Both the position numbers and the translations under genes were made by a program. Shown one piece after another: positions 23,740-37,000 of a DNA stretch of 64,000 nucleotides. Location: NCBI GenBank assembly GCA_020284085.1, contig JACEVL010000147.1, forward strand, positions 1,368,501-1,432,500. Reading direction: 5' to 3'. Numbering within the stretch: the first letter of the stretch is position 1; each line of letters starts with the position of its first letter. The DNA comes from Aporrectodea caliginosa (Eukaryota; Annelida; Clitellata; Crassiclitellata; Lumbricidae). The notes under the pieces were generated by a model. The model ran no database searches, was not told the origin of the DNA, and was given only the letters and a program-made list of their open reading frames with translations.

Positions 23740-24185
23740 TTAAATGCTTCACCCTGAAATAGCATTGAAATGCTGAGTCCCATGTAACTTCCTACAACTC
23801 CTTTTCAACTGCTGAGTCACCCTGTATTGCAGTAGCAAGAAATGTGCATGTATCTGTCAATTCAACAACCATATTTCCCTAATAACCAACAAAGCCTATG
23901 CCAGATCCAACTCAAGAATTCGTTCTATTACTTTATGCCCTAGCGAGAATTCTGGGTTCATCAACATAATACCAACTCCTTCTATGCGTGGTGAAGGCCC
24001 ATCACTAGGTGCATTGAAAAAAGGAATTTCTTAACTCTGTTTCAACAGATTTCTTTACATAAGCACCAACAGTTTGCAGTATTACTGGTCGCAAGTACCG
24101 TCGTTTTTCCTGTGTATAACATTACTGTATTGTGCATTATTTCCATAAATAAACATATCCCCTTCTATTTTCGCCCAATTATCGC
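23740..24185 (-). pseudogene. Frame-shifted coding relic, family unknown
   Basis: Moving between frames, the minus strand reads protein-like text over 440 bp. It gives NWAKIEGDMFIYGNNAQYS (24120-24180), RRYLRPVILQTVGAYVKKSV (about 24040-24105), DGPSPRIEGVGIMLMNPEFS then LGHKVIERILELDLA (23900-24015), and GNMVVELTDTCTFLATAIQG (about 23790-23870). At least two frameshifts and two stops separate the blocks, so it is not a working gene. I cannot name the family; a decayed transposon or viral-type gene or a processed pseudogene are possible. Confidence 0.4.
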
Positions 24186-25104
24186 TAACTCATCGCTACT
24201 CATCACTTTAAGTTTAGAATTCTGATAACATTACTTGAAGTTTATAATTTAATGTCACACATGCCGTAGCAATTCAATGTTATAAATAGAATAGAAATAG
24301 TGCAACGCTTTATTATAGAAATATCCTCTTTCATACCTTTTTTGAAGAATTTGAGCTTTAAAATCCCTAAATTCTCGTAATTACAGACGCTCAGATAAAC
24401 ATTACGAGGTAGCAACTAAAACCCAGGAAGAACTTTTGCGCACTATCTGGTTGAACCTCGATGGCTGAACTTTAGAATAAATCTGAAAATACGTATGCAA
24501 TTATACGGTTTTATCATTTTTGTCACAGCTATAAATGGTACTGACCAGCTTATTATTTAATTCAATGTAGAGCAAACAGAAATAACACACTTGCTTACTT
24601 AGAAATGCCAACGGTTGCATGTTTCATATAGATAGATATCAATGTAATGTCAACATAGGACAATTATGCAGCGTTTTATGGCAAATCAGGCTCTCAAAAG
24701 CATTCGCGACCTGACACTATCAAACTAGCAATGGCTATGAATAGAATAGTTTTCAATGTTTAGGCCTATGCTTACAAGAGACAAAAAATAATGCATAGGC
24801 TCACGCACCCATACAACCAATGTGTCCACAGCGTCCGTATGCATGGTGCCACTAGTAGGAAATAGTTGCTTGTTAGGGACCCAACTTGAGCCCAACGAAC
24901 TGCCAGGTAGGCAACTAGTAGACTTGTAGGTAGCCTACATTTTCGGCTCATATGAGTAGGCTATTTCAATTTACATGTAGGCCTAATCAAGTTATTTAGC
25001 GTTCTATCCCATCCATGGATAGGGTCCAGTACGTGGTATTCATTATTCAATGGCTGTGGTCATTCCACCTTGAATATCATTAAACCATCTGTACCGGTGT
25101 AGAC
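24186..25104. other. Intergenic, no gene recognised
   Basis: AT-rich sequence with two TAGGCCTA palindromes (24761 and 24978). No exon, RNA gene or transposon end was found. Confidence 0.4.
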
Positions 25105-25489
25105 CAGGGCTGTTAAAGGCTTGGTTTTTTGGTTTTTGGTTTTTTTGGTTTTTTAAAAAAAAAACAAAAATCTGCAAATTTTGGTTTTTTGGTTTTTTAC
25201 AAATTTCAAAATTATAAATGCCAAAAATGTCGTCTCTTCAAGTCTCTTGGAAATTGTTGTAATGGTCTTTGTTAACTTCGTTTTATGACATTCTACGGTT
25301 CTACTGTTCTAATTAATTTGATTTATATGCATCTGATTAATTTGAACGGTATTATGCCATTTTTATGAGTTTTATGATCCGAAATAGGAAAATCTCGAAA
25401 ACAAAAACCAAAAACCAAAAACCAAATAAAACCAAAAACCAAAAAACCAACTTTTCATTTTGAAAAAAGTTTGGTTTTTTGCACCCCTG
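25105..25489. mobile_element. hAT-type MITE with simple-sequence arms
   Basis: The ends CAGGGCTG and CACCCCTG (reverse complement CAGGGGTG) are flanked by the exact octamer GTGTAGAC (25097-25104 and 25490-25497), a hAT-type 8 bp duplication. The left arm is a run of GGTTTTTTGG-type repeats; the right arm is the complementary run of AAAACCAAAAACC. Folded, the arms would form a long hairpin. No coding capacity. Confidence 0.8.
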
Positions 25490-25859
25490 GTGTAGACCTA
25501 CCAAAAATTAATTGCCAAACCCCAGGCCAAACTGCCTGCAACTTTTTGACTTCACAATTCTGTATTACCAATTTTACTTAGCTTCATTTATGGAAGAGTA
25601 GTGGCACAGTATATACTGTGGTAGAGGGTTGAAAATTTTTAGTTTTTCAGTTAGAACTAGTAGCGGTGGTTGCATATTTTTAATTTATCGTTTTAGTAAA
25701 TCGGAGTAGGCCTACGTTTTGCGCATTGCCGGCATGGAATGTCTTTAGATAAATTCAAGATTAGAGCCTACATAATATTAGGCTATATCAACGTTCAAGG
25801 CACATTGCAAACTACAATTCTTAAACTAAGCGCATATTATTATTCCAGCGCCTAATGAA

Positions 25860-26040
25860 CGACCACCATTCTGTGCTTAGAGTGGCGCGGGATATAAACT
25901 CGGTAACCGGTCGTTGTGCGACTCACGTTCTCAAGTAGAGGTAGATTGACTGACATTAGGGCACCTGCTGTCCAATGGCGATCAGTTAACAGTAGCAAAG
26001 CAAGTTTGTTGCGCTATTTAAGTCATAGGTTTTTCGTGTA
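25860..26040 (+). promoter_or_regulatory. Probable cyclin E promoter with E2F-like site and CCAAT box
   Basis: GGCGCGGGA at 25884-25892 (reverse complement TCCCGCGCC) fits an E2F-like site, and CCAAT lies at 25972-25976. Cyclin E genes are classic E2F targets in animals, so this short GC-richer patch upstream of the first coding exon is a reasonable promoter. The transcription start was not located. Confidence 0.4.
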
Positions 26041-28065
26041 AGAACTTAGTTTGCTTTGAAGTTGAAACTGTATATTTTATACTGGTCTAGTTGCGTATAA
26101 GTAGTTGAAGCGATTGAATAGAAATGTTAGGATAATGGCGCTCGATATTGCATTGCGTGTTGCATTGGCTCCATCTGCTGGCTTGTGTAGAAGTACGCAC
26201 CATGTGCAAAGGCACGTTATATGTTCTACGATTTTTATAAAAGAAATTCTGATGGCAGTCGTGTTGAATTTGAATTCATTGCGTTGGATTTGAATAGTTT
26301 TGATGTGTGTTTTGATTTGTGTCGACGGTAGAGACCTGCTTGAGTTTCAGATTTCTTTTCCCTCGGGGGTTATTTACCCGATCCGTATTCATGCTGTGGT
26401 TCAACTAAGAGTGGGATTAACTGATTTTTAAAGCTGGAATTTAATTTGTTTTCTTTAACATGTTATTATGCATTCTATCACAGACTGTATTTACAGTGGC
26501 ATTAGTATATATATTCAGTGCTAGAATTCTTGTTGAGCTTATGTCTTCTCAAGTTGTGATCAGTAAATGTGACAGTGAGACTGTATAGCCATTTGCCATA
26601 AAAAAAATTTAGAACCACCCTGGCTGGGTTCTTAAAGGCATTACAGTATGGAGAAAAGGAACATAATAATTTCAAGAAAATCTGTTGTTCAGCACAGTTA
26701 CTATGTCGAACCGTTAGCATTGCCCTTGTCGCAGCCATCTTTGTAATATCATCGAGTATGAATTAGAAATAATTTGAAAAGCCATGGACATCTGGAAAAT
26801 GAACAGTAATGAATAACTTTGCCACATCATTAGTTTAGTTGAATGTGTCGGAATAGGTCATATAATTGCCATTTATTAAGGAGATAAAGACGATTTAAAA
26901 AAAAGATTATTCAGTATGTGAAATTACGAATGTTAAAGATCATGCTGTTCTAGACATTACAGATCATGTTTAAAGGAAAATCATACTTCGAAGACTGAAT
27001 AAGTTCATCATGTTCATGGTTTTGAATAGTACAACTTTTGCAGAGTGTAGTGGAAGAGATACCTTTATGGAATGTGCAGAGATGCTTTTGGAAACCCCAT
27101 CATAGTTCGAATCAGCATGCAGTATTTTCCATGGGAGAAAGTAGTTGATGACAGTGTCTAGAATTTGAAGATAACACTCTGGCATGAAGATCAGAAGGAT
27201 GCGGGTTCGATACCCACATAATGTTGACTCAACGAATGACTTCTGTGTGCCAATTTTAAAGTCGAACAGGACATTGCCATCATTCACAAGATGACCCTGA
27301 AATGCACTCTGTAAATGATTTATTACTTTATTTTGTGAGTCTTTAAGTCAGTGTCCTTTGATGGTGTTATTGGATTAAATAAATTTAATAGGAATCATTT
27401 AGCCACAAAACAAGTTGCTGAGCCAGTGGTCCAGCTGTTTGCTTTTATAGTAGATTTCGTTTATTAAGATACTAAGTTGACATACTGCAACTTGTTTACA
27501 TGGGAACGACTTTCTTACTATTGTCAGGACTTCATATTATTTAAATATTTCTTCTGTTTTCATTTTTGTAGTTAATAATTTTGTTTCTATTTTCAGGATT
27601 TGCTACAACTAAAGTGATAAAATTAGGATGACACGCAGAAGGTAGCCTAAAATATTTGATATTTGCAACTGCATCTTTTATAATAGTTCCTTTTTTGGTA
27701 GTTCTGAAATGTGCTCATTTGAGACTTTACTATGCCAGTAGAAAAGCTCTTGGTTTCTGTTTCTGGTATAATTCGCAAGTCCTTTATTAACAGTAACTTT
27801 TTGCTTCTGAGTGATCTCTTGTCATTACAAAATGTTGTTATGCATAATATAGAAACCAATTTATTATTGTGAAGAGTCAACAGTCTGAAGTGCAAAAAAA
27901 AAGAATGAAGACTAGTGGTATAATCATATAAGAAAGTACAGTGATAATGTTTGAGAGTAGACATAGAGCCTTTCCATTTTAGGACAAAATTATATTGATT
28001 GCTACTAGTTTTCATAGTTATCTGAACTGATTTTTCCATCTATGATATCTGGTTTTGTTGAACAG
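26041..28065 (+). other. 5' region of cyclin E: first exon not located
   Basis: The first recognised cyclin E exon needs two preceding nucleotides in its codon, so an upstream exon with the start codon should lie here. Several ATGs followed by GT occur at 26105-26340, but none gives the needed phase 2, so I make no choice. A tRNA-like box B (GGTTCGATACC) is at about 27207. The rest shows no feature. Confidence 0.35.
27170..27290 (+). mobile_element. tRNA-derived SINE-like fragment
   Basis: The sequence TGGCATGAAGATCAGAAGG followed by GCGGGTTCGATACCCAC has a good pol III box B (GGTTCGATACC) with paired GGG/CCC flanks, and a weak box A. This looks like the head of a tRNA-derived SINE, not a functional tRNA: the acceptor stem is missing. 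Confidence 0.35.
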
Positions 28066-31000
28066 CGCGAGGTTGCTTGGAAAGCGTCGTCAGGATTATT
28101 CAGACAGTTTTAACGATGAGGGAGTGACTGCCAAAAGACGAAAATTAGAAGTGTGTAACTTTTGCTTAACGGACTTATGATTATTTGAGCATAGGTCTTG
28201 TTTATGTTATAATGATATCTATTCATCATCATTATCTGTGGCATGCCCCACCACAGAGCATTGCCTTTTCCCCAACTTTATGCAAGCTGTCTATTCTGGG
28301 CTCTTCCCAAGGCTGTGTAGAGTCCGAAATTCAGTGGAAGCAGGTCAGTTTCCACCACCTGTGATAAAAGCATCCAGTTGGTCTCTTGTAACCTCTTGGA
28401 AAGCTGGAAATCAGCTCCTAGAGCTAAAGTATGGTCTGATTTGCAGTTGCAATGTGCAATGTTTCAAACAGTCTTGTTGGATCATCTCCAGTAAGGGTAT
28501 GCATCGTGCATTGATAGACTTCCTCATTGGTGATGTGAGCTGTGTAGGAAAGGTGCAGTATTTTCCAGGCAGTATGTATGCCTTCAAAAGTCGGAGTTTG
28601 GTATTCAGCTGGATGCTGTTACTGTAAATCCTTTGTGGGTTGCTTGTGCATTCCCTGGAACAGGTCAGGAGCCATTCTGCATCCTTGTCGCATTATCAGC
28701 ATAATCCACTGAGTCAAAGGCTGCCCTCGGATTGACTTTGGCCATCTACAACGCTTGACGAAATCCTCTTGTAGTGATAACGTGATTAGTGATCAACTCC
28801 CAGGAGGGAATCTGCTCTGCTTCTTTTATCTCCGCGTAAGCATATGTCTTCTAACCCTTGACAGGAGATGGCCAGTAAAGACCTTTCAAAGTAATGACTG
28901 CAGGGAAATGCTGCAACATTTTCATGAGATATAAACATTGCAAAGTAAAGTATTGTGGACCTCTTAAGCAAAGTCGTAGTTATTGGGCAAGCCCATCAGA
29001 ACCAGACTGCACGTTAAACAGGATAGTGCTGAATGAACCTACAATATTCGAAACAGCATGTAAGTTAATGGTGTAGGGGCACGACACCACTTTGAATTAT
29101 GCGGAATCACAGGTAGGTTAAGCTGATAACGTGTAAGGGCATCCACACTATCTTGCTTTTCAGTTTTACCTAGTGGGGTAAGATAATTGCTTATATTCTG
29201 CAATGCTCTTGCAACAACTAACTGCCTTCAAGGAAATGGACGTAGAGTTGTTTCGTTTTTGTCAGATCACAAACAACCAACAGTAATCCTTCAACTAAGT
29301 CAGTTTTGTGATCAGGTTAATGAGTTATTGCTTTTATGAGTTGCAGTATAAAGTGTCTTGATTCACATTGTGTACTGTGCTCAAAAAGAAGGAGTCTCAC
29401 CTTTCCATCCACTTGAATAATGACTTGTGTCAAAATCTGCTGTCATTAATTACACCAGAAAACCCTTTGTATACTGATATCTGCAGAAATCTGAGTTTTG
29501 TTACTTTTTCAATCGAACTCATATTTCTTCCTTTATTTTTGTTTCACTACTATCAAAGAATTGGTTACTTTTCTGTTAAATGTTTTTGGTTTTGCTAATG
29601 TTTGTTTTCAATAATTTAGGATGCTAACAGAAGGTCTTGTGTTGATCCCATGGAGAAGCATACTGAAATTGTGAGGCTCTTCTACACTGTATTATATAAA
29701 ATTTTCTTTGTTAATACTTTATGCTACCGGCTCTTATCAAATAAAAAAAATATGAGCTGATTTGAATCATTTTGAGAAACTTCTGTTGGTGTATAATGTT
29801 TGAGTCATGTAAGTTTATAAGATAAATGATGGTTATGGTTAAGTAGCTTAAAGGAATTATTCTCTCATATTCTCCGATATTGATTAATTAATTTAACTAA
29901 ATCACCTATCTGTACAACATATGCATCTAACACTTAGCTCAGTATAACTTCACAACTTTATAGATATTTTAAAACACCTGCAAGTGGATGAGTGAAAGCT
30001 CGATATTTATCCAGATTTTCATTCAGGAACTCTGACTTATACTGATGTTTTCTGATAACGCATAATATGTTTTATTTAGGAAACTAAGAGAAAATCTTTA
30101 CCTATTGACAAATCAGAAGAAGAAAGCAAAGATGTAAGTTTAGTTCAATTAGTTTTGTGTTGTAAAATTCATGATCGTATTACTTAAATTAAAATGCATT
30201 TTTAAAACATTATACATTTTTTTATGTTTTGAATACGATCAACTACACAGAAATTTTTCTTTTTGGAGGTTTATGGTTTTGTGGGAGAGGTACATGATTT
30301 GGTGTAAAGGTATCATACATATTTTAAAAAGTGCTGCGAATTAATATAATTTTTGCAGTTCTTGTTTGGGTATTCATTCTAGCATTTATTTACCACCAAT
30401 TGTTTTGAATTTATATTTATGTAAGTGAATAGAAACTATTTTATCTAGTGATCCACTTGTAGAGTGGTAACTCTGTATCGTATGATTTTTATAAGAAATA
30501 GAGATTGAACCAAAGTATGATAAACCAAGAGATCTAAGTAAATTTTGATTGCTCTGAAGGAAAAAATGATTGTTTTAAGATAACTGATGTGCTGAACTCG
30601 GTAATCAATTGCTAATTAAGTTGTTTTAATGACGGAGGCATTGATATGATGACTGGTCATAAGTGCATGAATAGATTTTTCTGTTATATCTTTGCCTTTT
30701 AGAAAGATAGACGAAATTCGCTTCCTAATTACCTCAAAGAAGGAAACATCAAAGTTGTACGTTCACCTTGTGGTAGCATATTTGTTATTTAGAAATTGCT
30801 GAATTGATTTATTTGCTGATATTTCACAATTTACTGATTAAATTTTTATATTTTTGTGCATACAATAGTACTTAAAAATGCGGACTTGACATAAATTTTC
30901 TGGACTCTCACTTATATGAGATTGGCTCAGTCTCGCTTCTGTGTATCTTTGCATACAAGAATGCCAGAAGGAGTTAATCAGCCTGGAAAAACTTAATATG

Positions 31001-34000
31001 ACAGCTAGCAAATATGTTAATGGCCTTAGAATGTAAGTCTATGTGTTAGATTATATAAAGTGCTGTTTAAAGCTTTGAAAAGTTGTAACTCACGAAGGTT
31101 ACAAGTAAAGTAGAAGGACTTGCTAAGACAGCTGCACTTGTTTGAATTTAAACATTAACCTTAGGTGGGTTGCTGTGTTATTTCATTGTCAGTTGAAATA
31201 TTTATATATTGTTGTATTTAAGTTATTTAAAGAAGATATTTTTATAGTGTAATTTGTTTCAACAGTAATCAACAGACATAAGAAAGTAGTAATTTTCCAA
31301 GTTTATCAAGGTAACGTGACTGTTTATTTGTGATGAATAGTTCCTTCTTGATGTAATTTTACAGCAGCATCTCAGAAAATTATATAATTATTGATCAAAT
31401 AATTGTAAACCATATATATTTTAATTTTTTTCTGGCTATTTGAATTGTCTTAGGGAGGCAAACGAAAATCAATAGTGGTCGCTATGAGTGAAATGGTAAG
31501 CTAATCACTTCACAAAATGTATGACTTGTGTCTGCAATAAAGTTTATTATTACTACTACTGCTACTGCCACTACTACTACTACTATGCACTACTGCTATG
31601 CATTATCTAATGACTAAGAATCAGTTGATAATACTGAACAATTGTGAGTGAAGGACTTGTTCCAGTTCTACACAGTAACCATCTCAGAGGAAACTTGAAC
31701 TTGTTCTCCTTGTTACAAGCGAGCAATCTAACCAGTCATGTCAACAGTTGGTTGTTTAGAGACTTGTTATAGCACTCTTTAAGTAGACGTCCATTTTCAA
31801 AAGTGCTGAAGCAAGTTGGCATACACTTGTGTTTTATTATAGCGAGCGATTAAAATCGTGTGACATGATTTATGTCGAACTTGATGAGGATGAGGCAGCT
31901 GGTGATTTCTTGTAAAAACGTCTTTTTAAATTGTCAGTTTCACTATGCCAGGCTCATTCACAATGTCATTTTATGTTATGTTGATAATGCATTCTGGTTT
32001 TAATAATAATAATAATAATAATCTTTTTCTTTATTGAAGCGCCTGACAAACGCACTGCGCTGTACATTTACATGTTATGCAATTGAAACAATCTTAACTA
32101 GTTAACTACTAACAGAACAGACAGCTTGTAATACTTTGTAATGTCTGTAGTACTATTGTAATACAACACAATACAGCTGTTATTTGAAAATGTCCTTTTT
32201 ACAAAGTTCAAAAGTGCATATTGAAACAGGAAGCATTAAAAGCCATAAACAGACTGGAATGGCTGTCAGGATTGCTGACAGCCATTGGAGCACTGCTGAC
32301 TTTCTAGGTGTTGACCAGACTGTGTAACAACAGTTGATGCCTTGTGCATTAAATGCCGATGCTATAGAAGTTGCAATTAGTGATTAATATTATAATAGGG
32401 TTTACTTAATTTCCAAAAACAAACACTGTTGTAAATCCTACGTTGCCAAATTGCATTGATGCTTTTGGCATATTCATTTATATTATGTTTCAGGATTGAT
32501 TTTAAAAAGAAGAAAAGAAATTTATTTCTACTGATTGGATTTGGATATGATATATCAGGATTTTTTAGAAAGAGTCTGCATATGAAGGCCCCAGCCAAGT
32601 ACAAGCAAACATATAAATAACATTGTTTAAGATTTTTATTTTTTACAGATTTATTGGTTTAAGAAGGTTAATTTTCAAAGAAAAAGGCTTGAAATTACTG
32701 ATTTGTTATCCTGTTTTAGAATGTTGAGAAAAAGAAAAAGTCTGCAAATGAAGAACCGCAACCAAGTACCAGCAAACACGTAACTAACAAGATTTAATTG
32801 GGAATTTTTGGGCTTATTTGTTATAACTATTAATTGATTCATTGTTAGCAACTGTTTAATTTATTTCAGGCACGATGTCTGAAACACTTGTTGTTATAAC
32901 TATTATTCAAAGTCATCTGCAGCAATAGTCCAGTAAATAAGTATGATGGTATAGATCACTTGTAAATGATTGTAATGGTAATGATAAAAGTTTCAATAAA
33001 TGAAAGTAAACTAAATAGATACCATACAGATTATGGCTGTGCTTAAAAAGTTGAAGTTGTAACAGTTTTTGTTAATGAATGATTTTTGCAGATTGATAGA
33101 GTAATATCACATGATGAAACGCTAGAAGAAATCAACGCAGCTCTGGCCAAAGCCGAACAGGAAGAGACAGAAGAGGAGGAAGATTCGTCATCATCGTCAT
33201 TTACAATTTATGCGTCAAATATGTCTTTATCTTTTGGTCGAAGAAATCCTCTTCCACCAACATATTTTGCCGATTCCAATGAACTTTGGCTATCAATGGT
33301 AGAACAGGACAGACGGCGTGCTGGCCTTCGAGACCCAAATTATTTAAGTCGTCATCCGGAACTGACTGCTAAAATGAGGGCTATTCTTGTCGACTGGCTA
33401 AATGAGGTATATTTGTGTTTTGAACATGTTCCATGTACTGTACTGTCAACAGTCGATTTATCAAGCTCTACGATGGTCTAGAAGACCTTAGAACCTTTGA
33501 ATCAGCTGAATAAAAAATCACTGAATGAGTGATGTAATTAAGTAAGGAGTAACACACTTCTGTGTATTATATATATATACACTGTGTCCGGAAAAAAAGG
33601 GACCCCTTTTGTTATCATGAAAATAAACTAGTAAATATTCATCGATTTTTAAAATTCCAAAACCATTTTAATCCTGACATAATTTGCTAACATGGTTAAA
33701 ATGTAAAATTTCCTGTCATCAAATAATTACGTCATAATGACGTCATTCGCATAAAAATTTAAGTATGACAAAAAATTGGTGTGTCGGATGATCGGATCGT
33801 CGTAAAACGGAAATCCATTTAACAGAACCAGGCGGGAAAATAAGTGGAACTTTTTCCCGTGATTGTTTGCTGTCGGAAAAATTGTTGTCTGATATCCAGG
33901 GTATATTCGGATTATTACACATTCCAACAAGATGGCGCTCCAGCTCACTGAGCTCGTGAAACTGTTGAACTGCAGACGAAGGATACTCTGGATTTCATGC

Positions 34001-37000
34001 CTCCTAATCTTTGACTGCCAAACAGCCCGAACTTTAATCCCGTTGATTACAAGATTTGGGGACTAATGCAATAGAAGGTTTACAGGACAAAGATCAGAGA
34101 CATTGAAGAACTCCGTGCGCGTATTGTTAATGCCTGGGATGAATTTGATCAGCTGGTTATCGCTGCTGCTATTGGCCTGTGGCGCGCTCGTCTTGAAGCT
34201 TGTGTTGAGGCAGAAGGTGGACACTTTGAGCACGCCTTGTAGTCTAATATTATTGAAATGTAAAAATTAAATTAAACTAAACTTTATTATTGATAAATGA
34301 CAGTTTAAAATAATATTGAAACTTTTAGATGATTTTTGTGCCGTCCTTGACACTTGAATTTTGATGAAAATGACGTCATTATGACGTCATTATTAAATAA
34401 CAAAAACTTTCATACTTTACCCAGTATTTAGCAAATTATATCAGGATTAAAATGGTCTTGGAATTTTAAAAATCGATGAACATTTACTAGTTTATTTTCA
34501 TATTACCAAAAGGGGTCCCTTTTTTTCCGGACACAGTGTATATCTGTGTGTGTGTGTATGTATGTATGTATATGGGCTGCCAATTTTAATGATTAATTAA
34601 TCAATTAATTGTTGAAAATTGTAATCGATTAATTTTGGTTTCAATCAATCAATCAGAATTTATATAGCGCCCCCTCAAGATCCCTACTCAGAGGCGCTCC
34701 CGACCCAGGCCATACGGAAGAATGCAGTCTTCAACAGTTGGTGAAACTGAGAACAGTTTGGAAGGTGTCGTAAATCTAGTTTGTTCGATTAATTTTGTTT
34801 ACTTATTCAGTGCTGACAAGTGGCCCATTTCTGGAGTAAACAATATGACAAACAATGATAATGTTAAATGCTTGAATGGAAATTAAGTGATCATTTTGCA
34901 TTTAAGTTTAATGCTTATGGACAATTTCTATGCAAACGACTGTTCAGTTCATCAGGGTTTTATGTGAACCAAACGTATGTCTCTCTACTTCCTACAAATG
35001 TGACTGCACTGGTTTTCCTCCATGAATGGCTAAAATAAACTTACTGGCTGCAATTTTAAAATGAGTGTTAGCTGTTTGGGAATGAGTAGTGAACTATTCT
35101 AGGTTTGAAGCTGTTGATTGTTTTTTAGTTGGCTCATGAATATAAAATACATCGCGAAACCTTCTACCTGGCAGTGGACTACGTCGACAGATACATGTCT
35201 GTGTTTCAAAACGTTCCAAGGTTAAGATTGCAGTTGATTGGTGCCACAGCGATGTGGGTAGCTTCAAAATATGAAGTAAGTCAATCATTTATGTAACTGA
35301 AACTAATTTTTGGACTGCAGTTTGCTTGTGATGTTTGGAATTTTCATTGAGGGGGTCATGTAGCTTGGAATAACTTAGTGATTTCTAGGAGATTCCAGTT
35401 TTTTTAAATTGTGATGATTCAGTGTTTCTGGCTAAATTGTTGGTTATGAGTGATACTGATAGTGTGAGTAACAGATACTCTGGAAAAGTTAACTATGACT
35501 CCCATAAAAACCCAAAGAATGTACTTATTAAGTACAATCTTTGGGGATGGTGGGGAGATGGGGTTAAAACTGCAAATGCAGGGTGGAATGGGAACACTTC
35601 TGTCTCTGTGTCACTCCCTAGTCATTTTTGTTGCTGTGGCTCAATATGGAACAATGTTTGTTTGAAGGAAGTTTTTGCGGCTACTGTGGGCGAATTTTGT
35701 TACATGACTGATAACACGTACACACCTGACGAAATGCGACAACAAGAAGCCCTGATGCTTCAGGTGAGATTAATTATTATTATGTGGTCATTATCTAATT
35801 GTTATTATTAATTAATAATTAATGCTATGTATTGTTGCTTATTTGATACACAAATCTGGTAATTTTTTATTTTCATCATTGGTGGCTGCCTTCCAGGTTC
35901 TATAATTGAAGTCTTGACATTCTTCATAATTGAACACACAGTTTTTGTTATTGCGGCTAATCCATTAAACAGTAGAAACAGCAATTGTATTCGTGTCATT
36001 AAAATGATTATTGACTATTTTATTTGTTAGTGACAGTACTGACTTGGGTCGGGATCACCTCTGAATCTCTGAGTGACGCTATGTAAATGTTCAATTGCAA
36101 TTACTATGAATTCAATTCAAAATTTTCTTGAATTATATAAAATTCTTATATTTTCAGCAATTAAGTAAATAATCTTTATTAGCAGTGGAGAAAAAGATTA
36201 AATAAATTAAATTAAAACAACTGAAATCTTTTAAATAATTGTAATTGTATTGGCCTGTAAGTGGGCACCCGAGCCCCGACACCTGCCTGAATGGTGGTGT
36301 GTCCAGACCATGAATCGTGTAACCAAAACCCAGCCCAGAAATCATCTAGCAGATTGCTGTATTAATTACAGTCTCGTGGCTTAATAGGACACAGTTTTCT
36401 GTGGCCTTTGAATCCTTAAGGTTGAAGGTTGCTGGTTGCAGCCAAGAGTTATCAGCTTATGAAGCAGTTATACATTTGAAACAAATTTCTTTAGTCTGTT
36501 ACAGTGGGAAACGTGCTGTTGTAATGGCGAGATGTATTTAGGCTCCATATGCAAGATGACTTCTTAACTAACTTTGAATTAGGCTTAAGTGCATATGATG
36601 ATATACATCGAATTCGATTCCATTGATGGATTCCATTGACGGATTGAAGGGTAGTCTGAATATGCAGGTAACCTAGTCATTAATAAAATACAGCCCGTAA
36701 AAACAAAGTTTTTTACTATATCCATCTAGTATCCTATAATGCGTCTTATGAAGCAGTTACCTCTACAAATATATAGTCCGCGTTCATTTTACAACATAGC
36801 GTCCGTTTAATGAGGCAGCGCACCCGTATCTGTTGCGGCCAATCACAACGCTGGCCAATCACAACGCTCCGTATCGGAAAAGGGGATTCCCCGATTCGAA
36901 AAGTTTAGTCCCCGATTCTATAAGCTAGCCTTTTTGGGGGAGGTGAAATTTTGATAGAATGAAGTGTGTGCGAGGGCGAGTCTATATGCCAAGTTTCACG

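Noticed and set aside
28238..28627. 129-codon plus-strand frame in a cyclin E intron
   Set aside because: It is the complement of a decayed LINE reverse transcriptase region on the minus strand.
35422..35811. 129-codon plus-strand frame
   Set aside because: Only its 3' part (35668-35763) is the real cyclin E exon; the rest is intron read-through.
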